64,000 bases of DNA, taken from Rhodopseudomonas palustris. Its GTDB lineage: Bacteria > Pseudomonadota > Alphaproteobacteria > Rhizobiales > Xanthobacteraceae. The position numbers were made by a program, and so were the translations under genes. Below the pieces are notes generated by a model that was given only the letters and a program-made list of their open reading frames with translations, searched no databases and was not told the origin of the DNA. This document shows, piece after piece, positions 36,969 to 44,084 of the stretch (its first letter is position 1; every line of letters begins with the position of its first letter). The stretch lies in NCBI RefSeq assembly GCF_007005445.1, contig NZ_CP041387.1, forward strand, positions 124,001 through 188,000. Direction: 5' to 3'.

Positions 36969-39298
36969 GCATCGTCAACGAAGCCAAACAAGCCGTGCGC
37001 GGCGCCGCGATGGATGTGATGGAGAAAGCCGTCGCGCTCGCGCCCGATAGCTGGGTGCCGGGCGGCGAGCCCGATCCTTTGATCCGCGCCAAGCACGGCT
37101 CGATCGGCGCCTCGGTCCCGCGGATCGACGGCCCGCTGAAGGTGAGGGGCGCGGCGCCGTTCGCCGCGGAGTTCGCGCTCGACGGCATGCTCTACGCCGC
37201 GCTGATGTTCAGCACCGTGCCGAAGGGCCGGATCGCCACGCTCGACACGGCTGCGGCCGAAGCCGCCCCGGGCGTCGCGCTGGTGATGACTCATCGCAAC
37301 GCGCCGCGGATGAAGCCGATGCCGCTGTTCATGACCGCCGAAAAGGCCGGCGGCGGCGACAATCTGCCGATCATGCAGGACGATCGCATCCATTGGAACG
37401 GCCAGCCGATCGCGGTCGTGCTGGCGGAAACTCAGGAGCAGGCCGATCACGCCGTCTCGCTGATCCGCGCCACCTACGAGGCGGAAGCGGCGCTGACCAG
37501 TCTCGCCACCGCCAAAGCCAAGGGCACCGAGCCAGGCCTGTTCATGGGCCAGCCGCTCAAGGCCGAGAAGGGCGACGCCGAAGCGGCGTTCGCCGACGCC
37601 CCGGTCCGCGTCGATCGCCGCTACTCGACGCCCCGGCACAATCACAATGCGATCGAACCGCACGCCGCCACCGTGATGTGGCAGGGCGACAAACTGATCG
37701 TGCACGATGCCTCGCAGGCGGTGCAACACACCGCGTGGTCGCTCGGGGATGTGTTCGGCATCGCCGAGCAGCAGGTCCACCTCACTTCGCCATTCGTCGG
37801 CGGCGGCTTCGGCGGCAAATGTCTGTGGCAGCATCAGGTGCTGGGCGCGGCGGCTTCCAAGCTCGCCGGCCGGCCGGTGCGGATCGCGCTGTCGCGCGAG
37901 GGCGTGTACCGGATGATCGGCGGCCGGACGCTCACCGAACAGCGCTTCGCGATCGGCGCCGAGCCGGATGGCCGCTTCGTTGCGCTGATCCACACCGGCG
38001 TTGCCCCGACGTCGCGACAGAACGCGTTTCCCGAACCCTTCATCTTGCCGACGATGAGTAGTTACGCCTCGCCGAACATCAAGCTCGATGTCCAGACCGT
38101 GCATCTCGACATGCTGGCCAACACCTTCATGCGGGCGCCGGGTGAAGCGGTCGGGACCTTCGCGATGGAATCGGCGATCGACGAGATGGCGGTGGCGCTC
38201 GGTATCGACCCGGTCGAGCTGCGCATCCTCAATCAGCCAACGGAAGATCCGCTGAAGGGCACGCCGTTTTCGTCGCGGCATATCGCCGAGGCGTGGCGGG
38301 CCGGCGCCGAACGGTTCGGCTGGTCGCAGCGTAATCCGACCGCCGCCAGCTTTCGCGATGGCGAGTGGCTGGTTGGGATGGGCTGCGCCACCGCGACCTA
38401 TCCGTATCATCGCATGCCGGGCGGTGCGGCGCGGATCACGCTGACCCGCGACGGCAGCGCCACGGTCGAGATCGCCGCGCATGAAATGGGCATGGGCACC
38501 GCGACCGCGCATACGCAGGTGGTAGCCGAACGGCTTGGTCTGTCGCGCGATCAGGTGACATTTGCCTATGGCGACTCGACGTTCCCCGGCGTGGTGCTGG
38601 CCGGCGGCTCGCAGCAGACCGCATCGATCGGCGCCTCGGTGATCGCGGCGCACCATGTGCTGATCAAGGAGCTGCTCAAGCTCGCCGGCAACGACTCGCC
38701 GCTCGCGGGCCTCAGCGCCGACGAGGTCGGTACCGTGAATGGCGGCCTTGCCAAACTCGACGACACGTCGCGTCACGAGAGCTACGTGTCGATCCTGACG
38801 CGTTCGGGGCGCGACCATGTTTCGGCTGAAGGCAGCGCGTCGGCGCCGCTCGAAACCATGCACTGGTCGATGCACTCGTTTGGCGCGCTGTTCTGCGAAG
38901 TCGGCGTGAGCTGCGTCACCGGCGAGACCCGCGTCCGGCGCTTCCTCGGATCCTACGATTGCGGCCGCATCCTCAATCCGAAGACCGCGGCGAGTCAGTT
39001 CCGCGGCGGCATCATCATGGGCCTCGGCCTGGCGCTGATGGAGGAGACGCAGTTCGACGAGCGCAACGGCCGGATCATGAATCCGAGTCTGGCCGAGTAT
39101 CACGTCCCGGTCCATCTCGATGTGCCGGAGATCGACGTGATCTGGACCGACATCCCCGATCCGCGTGCCCCGATGGGCGCTCGCGGCATCGGCGAGATCG
39201 GCATCACCGGCGTCGGCGCGGCGGTTGCCAACGCCGTGTTCAACGCCACCGGCAGGCGCATTCGCGATTTGCCACTGACGCTCGACAAGCTGATGTGA
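36965..39298 (+). CDS. Molybdenum hydroxylase large subunit (PaoC/YagR-like)
   Basis: 777 residues from the ATG at 36965, with an ATGA overlap to the flavin gene. N-terminal a/b hammerhead domain (about 55-160), then the molybdopterin-binding aldehyde oxidase/xanthine dehydrogenase domain (about 175-770): SPFVGGGFGGKCLWQHQ, RAPGEAVGTFAMESAIDEMA, AGGSQQTASIGA and catalytic Glu in MGARGIGEIGITG. By similarity of all three subunits it should oxidise aldehydes, possibly aromatic, with water as oxygen donor. The cofactor, by analogy, is the cytosine-dinucleotide form. A PaoD/XdhC chaperone gene is not next to it. Confidence 0.93.
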   Translation: MSIVNEAKQAVRGAAMDVMEKAVALAPDSWVPGGEPDPLIRAKHGSIGASVPRIDGPLKVRGAAPFAAEFALDGMLYAALMFSTVPKGRIATLDTAAAEAAPGVALVMTHRNAPRMKPMPLFMTAEKAGGGDNLPIMQDDRIHWNGQPIAVVLAETQEQADHAVSLIRATYEAEAALTSLATAKAKGTEPGLFMGQPLKAEKGDAEAAFADAPVRVDRRYSTPRHNHNAIEPHAATVMWQGDKLIVHDASQAVQHTAWSLGDVFGIAEQQVHLTSPFVGGGFGGKCLWQHQVLGAAASKLAGRPVRIALSREGVYRMIGGRTLTEQRFAIGAEPDGRFVALIHTGVAPTSRQNAFPEPFILPTMSSYASPNIKLDVQTVHLDMLANTFMRAPGEAVGTFAMESAIDEMAVALGIDPVELRILNQPTEDPLKGTPFSSRHIAEAWRAGAERFGWSQRNPTAASFRDGEWLVGMGCATATYPYHRMPGGAARITLTRDGSATVEIAAHEMGMGTATAHTQVVAERLGLSRDQVTFAYGDSTFPGVVLAGGSQQTASIGASVIAAHHVLIKELLKLAGNDSPLAGLSADEVGTVNGGLAKLDDTSRHESYVSILTRSGRDHVSAEGSASAPLETMHWSMHSFGALFCEVGVSCVTGETRVRRFLGSYDCGRILNPKTAASQFRGGIIMGLGLALMEETQFDERNGRIMNPSLAEYHVPVHLDVPEIDVIWTDIPDPRAPMGARGIGEIGITGVGAAVANAVFNATGRRIRDLPLTLDKLM

Positions 39299-39306
39299 GA
39301 GAGCGC

Positions 39307-39330
39307 GGGCCGCAGCAATGCTTGCGGCCC
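39307..39330 (+). terminator. Hairpin after the molybdenum hydroxylase operon
   Basis: GGGCCGCA...TGCGGCCC, an 8-bp stem ending 32 bases after the operon stop; the following T tract is weak (GTTCGTCT). Confidence 0.5.
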
Positions 39331-39440
39331 GTTCGTCTCGCTCCGGTTAGGTCGTCTCTTGCTGAAGGTTGAGGGGAGGGAGCGGCAATGCCGCGTGACG
39401 CAGCCCTCAGCGGCTTTCTGGATGGCGGCGGCCTGACGGA

Positions 39441-39590
39441 TTACTCTTCGTCGGACGGTGTGGCGCCGGTGCAGCTTCGGCACTGCCGCTTGCCATAGGT
39501 CGCGATGCTGAGGCTCCTGCAAACTAGACGCTTGGCCATCGCCTGCAGCGGGCTGCGCGCCAATTGAAGCATGAAAACCATCTCGAGCAT
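39441..39590 (-). CDS. Small CxxC-containing protein
   Basis: 49 residues, MLEMVFMLQLARSPLQAMAK, then RLVCRSLSIATYGKRQCRSC and TGATPSDEE. GGGGAG lies eight bases before the ATG at 39590, a good ribosome site. A C-x2-C pair (CRSC) plus another Cys suggests metal or thiol chemistry. It lies alone between the pao-like operon (convergent) and wrbA. No family recognised. Confidence 0.5.
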   Translation of the reverse strand: MLEMVFMLQLARSPLQAMAKRLVCRSLSIATYGKRQCRSCTGATPSDEE

Positions 39591-39739
39591 GTCGTCGTCT
39601 CCCCACTAGCAACGTCGAGATGGGGTCGAAGCAGCGGGCGCAGTAGCCCCGTTGCAGCGCAGCAGGCATGCGATACATGCATCTGCATTAAAACTGGCCG
39701 GATGGTGGCGGGGCGCGGTCCTGGCGCCCCGCCGTCCGA

Positions 39740-40339
39740 TCAGCCGTGCAGTTTGATGGCGGTTTCGGCGATGGTTTTGCCCTGATAGCGCGCGCCGGCC
39801 AGTTCGGTTTCGCTCGGCTGGCGCGAGCCGTCGCCGCCGGTGATGGTGGTGGCGCCATAGGGGGCACCGCCCGTCACCTGGTCCAGCCGCATCTGGTCGC
39901 CGAAGCCGTAGTTGAGGCCGACCACCACCATGCCGAAGTGCAGCAGGTTGGTGATGATCGAAAACAGCGTGGTCTCCTGGCCGCCGTGCTGGGTCGCGGT
40001 CGAGGTGAAGGCGCCGCCGACCTTGCCGTTCAGCGCGCCGCGCGCCCACAGGCCGCCGGCCTGATCCAGGAAGTTGGACATCTGCGACGCCATGCGGCCG
40101 AACCGGGTGCCGGTGCCGATGACGATCGCGTCGTAATTGGCGAGGTCTTCGATGGTCGCGACCGGCGCGGCTTGATCGAGCTTGTAGTGCGAGGCCTTGG
40201 CGACGTCCGGCGGCACCAGCTCGGGCACGCGCTTGATGTCGACCTGAGCGCCGGCCTCACGCGCGCCTTCGGCGACCGCGTTGGCCATCGCTTCGATGTG
40301 ACCGTAAGCCGAGTAGTAAAGAACCAGAACCTTCGCCAT
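39740..40339 (-). CDS. wrbA: NAD(P)H:quinone oxidoreductase, WrbA family
   Basis: 199 residues; flavodoxin-like fold with FMN phosphate loop [12 protein letters not shown], the WrbA insertion region, [26 protein letters not shown], and [15 protein letters not shown] with the flavin-contacting His. C-terminal [17 protein letters not shown] is characteristic. Reduces quinones by two electrons, limiting semiquinone and oxidative stress. GGAGA precedes the ATG. Same strand as the pirin gene upstream, separated by a family D repeat. Confidence 0.96.
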   Translation of the reverse strand: MAKVLVLYYSAYGHIEAMANAVAEGAREAGAQVDIKRVPELVPPDVAKASHYKLDQAAPVATIEDLANYDAIVIGTGTRFGRMASQMSNFLDQAGGLWARGALNGKVGGAFTSTATQHGGQETTLFSIITNLLHFGMVVVGLNYGFGDQMRLDQVTGGAPYGATTITGGDGSRQPSETELAGARYQGKTIAETAIKLHG

Positions 40340-40393
40340 GGGGTGTCTCCGTTTGGTTGGTGATGGGGTGGGAGTGTGTCGTTAGTTGGTGGT

Positions 40394-40480
40394 CATGCGC
40401 GGGCTTGACCCGCGCATCCATCCGTCTTCGGAAGAGTCGAGGTGAAGGGGATGGATGGCCGGGTCGAGCCCGGCCATGAC
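40394..40480. repeat. Palindromic repeat, family D, copy 2
   Basis: CATGCGCGGGCTTGACCCGC...CATCC and GGATGGCCGGGTCGAGCCCGGCCATGAC, as at 21484-21587, located between the pirin gene and wrbA. Confidence 0.7.
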
Positions 40481-40504
40481 GGTGGTGGTTGGCGCGCTAA
40501 TGAC

Positions 40505-41203
40505 TCACGCCGCGTCGACCAGCACCAGCTCGGCGTCTGCGAGCGCCGTGATGGTGACCTTGGCCTCGTCGCGGATCGCGGCGCCGTCGCGGGCCTCGAC
40601 CTTGACGCCATTGACCTCGACGCTGCCGACTGCCGGGACCAGATAGAGGTGCCGCGCCTTGTCGGCCTCGTAGGTGGCGGTCTCGCCGGCCTTCAGCGTC
40701 GTCGCCAGCACCCGCGCGTCGGCACGGATCGGCAGCGCGTCGGTGTCGGACGCAAAGCCAGACGCGATGGTGACGAGCTTGCCGGAACGGTCAGCCTTCG
40801 GAAACGGCTTGGAGCCCCAGGTCGGCTGGCCGCCGCCTTGCGTCGGCTCGATCCAGATCTGGAAGATCCGGGTGGTCTCCGGTTCGAGGTTGTACTCGGA
40901 GTGCCGCACGCCGGACCCCGCACTCATCACCTGAACGTCGCCGGCCTCGGTGCGGCCCTTGTTGCCGAGCGAGTCCTGATGGGTGATGGCGCCGTCGCGC
41001 ACATAGGTGATGATCTCCATGTCGCGATGCGGATGCGGCGGAAAGCCGGTGTCGGGGGCGATCTCATCGTCGTTCCAGACCCGCAGGGCGCCGTGGCCCA
41101 TGTTGTTGGGGTCGTAATAGCTGGCGAAGGAGAAGTGATGCTTGGCCTTCAGCCAGCCATGGTCGGCGCCGCCGAGCCGAGCGAAGGGACGGAGTTCAAT
41201 CAT
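40505..41203 (-). CDS. Pirin family protein (YhhW/quercetinase-like)
   Basis: 232 residues; GAGGAGG lies before the ATG at 41203. Bicupin of the pirin family: the N-terminal cupin holds FPPHPHRDMEIITYV and HQDSLGNKG with SAGSGVRHSEYN, the metal His/His/His/Glu set of YhhW. The C-terminal cupin is degenerate. YhhW cleaves quercetin in vitro; the real substrate is unknown. Divergent from a LysR regulator across 131 bases with tandem palindromes, and followed by wrbA, a setting often seen in electrophile or quinone stress responses. Confidence 0.92.
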   Translation of the reverse strand: MIELRPFARLGGADHGWLKAKHHFSFASYYDPNNMGHGALRVWNDDEIAPDTGFPPHPHRDMEIITYVRDGAITHQDSLGNKGRTEAGDVQVMSAGSGVRHSEYNLEPETTRIFQIWIEPTQGGGQPTWGSKPFPKADRSGKLVTIASGFASDTDALPIRADARVLATTLKAGETATYEADKARHLYLVPAVGSVEVNGVKVEARDGAAIRDEAKVTITALADAELVLVDAA

Positions 41204-41272
41204 TGAAGCCTCCTCATGTCGGCGCCGGGTTGGCGCCAGTGACTTGCGTTGGCTCTTGAATAGGGATGACCA

Positions 41273-41311
41273 ATCGTTTCATAAATAGAAATGATCGAAA
41301 CTCATTGTTTC
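41273..41311. promoter_or_regulatory. Tandem palindromes between pirin and lysR genes
   Basis: ATCGTTTC-N7-GAAATGAT (41273-41295) and GAAAC-TCATT-GTTTC (41297-41311). Both fit the LysR T-N11-A style of binding site, within an A/T-rich patch. Confidence 0.5.
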
Positions 41312-41334
41312 TGAAATTGAGCTAAGGTGGTATC

Positions 41335-42258
41335 TTGACCAAGCTGCCGGACTTCGAAGCGCTGGCGATCTTCGCCAAGGTGGTGGAGCTGCGTTCGTTC
41401 GCGGCAGCCGCAACCGAACTCGGATTGTCGAAAGCCACCGTATCGAAAGCGGTGACGCGGCTGGAAAACCGGCTGGGAGCGCGTCTGTTCAATCGCACCT
41501 CACGCCGGCTGGCGTTGACCGATGCCGGCCACCGGCTCGCCGAGCGCGCCGCGCAGTTGCTCGCCGACGGCGAGGCCGCCGAGGCCGAAGCGCTGGCGCA
41601 ATCGGCGGCGCCGCGCGGGCTGGTGCGGCTGGCGGTGCCGATGACGTTTGGCGTCAAGGTGATCGCGCCGCTGTTGCCGGAGTTTCTGACCGCGTATCCG
41701 GACGTGTCGATCGACCTGCATCTGTCGGACGCGATGGTCGATCTGATCGGCGACGGCTTCGACGCCGGTGTCCGGATCGCCTCGCTGCCGGATTCCTCGC
41801 TGGTGGCGCGCCGTCTGTGTGCGATGCCGCGCTATACGGTGGCGTCGAAATCCTATCTGCAGGCGCACGGCAGGCCGACGCATCCGATGCATCTCGCCCA
41901 GCACCGCTGCCTCGGCTACGCCTATCTGTCGACGCCGAACACCTGGCACTACAGCAACGACGCCGGCGATCAGGTCGCGGTGCGGCCGGGCGGTCCGCTG
42001 CGCGTCAACAACGGCGAGGCGCTGCTGCCGGCGGTGATCGCGGGGCTCGGCATTGCCGACCTGCCGGAGTTCATCGTCGGCGAAGCGATTGCGGCCGGCG
42101 AGGTCGAAGTGATCCTGGCCGGCTGGCACCAGCGCGAGGGCGCGGTGCATCTGGTGACGCCGCCGGGCGGGCCGCGGCCGGCGCGGGTCGAGGTGCTGTC
42201 GGACTTTCTGGCCGATCGGCTTGGCCGCTTGGGTCGCATGCGGCGGAGCGGGCGCTGA
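41335..42258 (+). CDS. LysR-family transcriptional regulator
   Basis: 307 residues from a TTG at 41335 with AAGGTGG four bases upstream. N-terminal winged HTH (about 5-65): FEALAIFAKVVELRSFAAAA, LGLSKATVSKAVTRLENRLG, FNRTSRRLALTD. The C-terminal periplasmic-binding-like effector domain (about 95-295) belongs to the CrgA/AaeR group. Divergent from the pirin-wrbA unit, which it probably controls. Inducer unknown. Confidence 0.93.
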   Translation: MTKLPDFEALAIFAKVVELRSFAAAATELGLSKATVSKAVTRLENRLGARLFNRTSRRLALTDAGHRLAERAAQLLADGEAAEAEALAQSAAPRGLVRLAVPMTFGVKVIAPLLPEFLTAYPDVSIDLHLSDAMVDLIGDGFDAGVRIASLPDSSLVARRLCAMPRYTVASKSYLQAHGRPTHPMHLAQHRCLGYAYLSTPNTWHYSNDAGDQVAVRPGGPLRVNNGEALLPAVIAGLGIADLPEFIVGEAIAAGEVEVILAGWHQREGAVHLVTPPGGPRPARVEVLSDFLADRLGRLGRMRRSGR

Positions 42259-42272
42259 CCCGCGCGTCCGCG

Positions 42273-43106
42273 TTATTCCAGTGTGACGTTCACCTCGTAG
42301 GCCTTGTCGGGGCCGACCAGCGTGAATTTCAGCACGGCGCCGGAGGCCTGAGCGCCGGACGGCAGCCCCTCGAGCGCGAAGCCGAAGCGGCGCACGCCCG
42401 GTGCCGTTCCCTTGATTTCCTTCGGCACCGGCAGTGCCCATTCCGGAGTCGGGCCTTCGACGAACAGGCTGACCTGCGCAGCGGCCGGAGCGACGACATC
42501 GACCTCGACCTCCTTGTCGCCTTTGCGCACCACGTCGCGGATCGCGACCGGATTGGCATCGCCGATATTGGCCGGCACCGGGACGGTATCGAGCGCCGCA
42601 GCGAGCGCGCCGTCTTGGGTCGATGCGACGCTGGCAAATTCGAGTTCAGGATTCGCCACCACCGGAATGCACAATTTGTCGCAGACCGCGTAGTCCACCG
42701 TGGCGCGCAGTGTCACCGGCTTGTCGGCATGCTTGGTCACGATACGCAACGGCAGCACCACCTGGCCTTTGTAACCGAGCGAAGTCCCCCCCGCGCCGTC
42801 AGGAAACGCTTGCGGTGCCGGCCACAGGATCGTCACTGCCTCCACATTCTCGGATTTGGAGAAGTCGAACCGCGGCGGCACACCGGAATCGCCTGGGGTG
42901 CGCCAATAAGTTTTCCAGCCCGGCTGCAACTGGAAAGCGATCCCACCGAGCAGCACGGCACCGCTGCGCGATCCGGCCAGCAGCCGAACCGCAGAGTACT
43001 GTTCGCTGATCCAGGGCGACACATCGTCGGCGCGCGCGCCGCAAGCGGTGGCTGCGACGACGGCAGCGGCAAACAGGACGGCACGTGACGGAACGATTGT
43101 GGTCAT
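42273..43106 (-). CDS. Exported DsbD-N (DsbD alpha)-like protein
   Basis: 277 residues from the ATG at 43106; signal peptide VLFAAAVVAATACGARAD. Resembles the N-terminal domain of thiol:disulfide interchange protein DsbD: GIAFQLQPGWKTYWRTPGDSG, LWPAPQAFPDG, GYKGQVVLPL and YAVCDKLCIPV with a C-x3-C pair. It lacks the transmembrane and thioredoxin parts, so it must receive electrons from another protein. A role in periplasmic thiol reduction or cytochrome c maturation is inferred. Convergent with the LysR gene, divergent from yqgE. Confidence 0.82.
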   Translation of the reverse strand: MTTIVPSRAVLFAAAVVAATACGARADDVSPWISEQYSAVRLLAGSRSGAVLLGGIAFQLQPGWKTYWRTPGDSGVPPRFDFSKSENVEAVTILWPAPQAFPDGAGGTSLGYKGQVVLPLRIVTKHADKPVTLRATVDYAVCDKLCIPVVANPELEFASVASTQDGALAAALDTVPVPANIGDANPVAIRDVVRKGDKEVEVDVVAPAAAQVSLFVEGPTPEWALPVPKEIKGTAPGVRRFGFALEGLPSGAQASGAVLKFTLVGPDKAYEVNVTLE

Positions 43107-43241
43107 CTTGGCGTATCTAGAGTTTGTGGAGCGGCGGAGCCACTGAATTGACGGTGAAACGGTAGGTATTCGGCGTCCCGAGATTGATTGACAGGATCGG
43201 CACCCGATATCAGGATGACGGTGCAACGCGAGGATCCCCTG

Positions 43242-43895
43242 ATGGAGACTGCATCCAAAAGGCCGAAGTCCGGCGCAGCCAAGAAGCCCGCCGCCACCAA
43301 GGCGCGCGGCGATGGGCCGAGCTATCTCGACGGCCAGCTCCTGATCGCGATGCCGGTGATGGAAGACGAGCGGTTTGCGCGCTCGGTGATCTACATCTGT
43401 GCGCATTCATCGGAAGGCGCCATGGGGATCATCGTCAATCGCCCGGCGGGCAGCATCGATTTCCCCGAGCTTCTGGTGCAGCTCGACATCGTCGAGAAGC
43501 CCGAACAGATCAAGCTGCCCGATCACGCCGAGTCCATGAAGGTACTGAGGGGCGGGCCGGTCGAGACCGGCCGCGGGTTCGTGCTGCATTCGAGCGACTT
43601 CTTCATCAAGGATGCCACATTGCCGATCGATGACGGCATTTGTCTGACCGCCACGGTGGACATCCTCAAGGCCATTGCGGGCGGCACCGGCCCGAAGCAC
43701 GCCATCCTGGCGCTCGGCTATGCCGGCTGGGCGCCGGGGCAGCTCGAAAACGAAATCCAGGAGAACGGCTGGCTGCATTGCGATGCCGACGCCGACCTGG
43801 TCTTCGGCGACGACATCGAAGACAAATACGACCGCGCCTTGCACAAGCTCGGCATCGAGCCCGGGATGCTGTCCGCGGAGGCAGGGCACGCGTAG
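43242..43895 (+). CDS. YqgE/AlgH family protein (DUF179)
   Basis: 217 residues from the ATG at 43242, which has GAGG about eight bases upstream; ATG 43215 is possible. After a Lys/Ala-rich N-terminus the single DUF179 domain starts at about 27: [64 protein letters not shown]. Widespread conserved protein, structure known, function not established. Followed by a family A repeat. Confidence 0.92.
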   Translation: METASKRPKSGAAKKPAATKARGDGPSYLDGQLLIAMPVMEDERFARSVIYICAHSSEGAMGIIVNRPAGSIDFPELLVQLDIVEKPEQIKLPDHAESMKVLRGGPVETGRGFVLHSSDFFIKDATLPIDDGICLTATVDILKAIAGGTGPKHAILALGYAGWAPGQLENEIQENGWLHCDADADLVFGDDIEDKYDRALHKLGIEPGMLSAEAGHA

Positions 43896-43906
43896 CGTAG
43901 CACTGA

Positions 43907-44008
43907 CGTCATCGCCCGCGCATGCGGGCGACCCAGTATTCCAGGGCCGCCCTTACTCCATCGCGAACTCACCGCCGTACTGATCGCCCGCGTATACGGG
44001 CGATGATG
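43907..44008. repeat. Palindromic repeat, family A, copy 3
   Basis: CGTCATCGCCCGCGCATGCG...CCAGTATTCCAGGG and a right arm TGATCGCCCGCGTATACGGG...CGATGATG. Lies between convergent yqgE and the GGDEF-EAL gene. Confidence 0.65.
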
Positions 44009-44084
44009 TGGGTGTTTCGGGAGGGCGCGGCGGCTACAAGCCGCCACGATTTGCCATGCGCCACATGCTGACAGCGTAGTCGCC

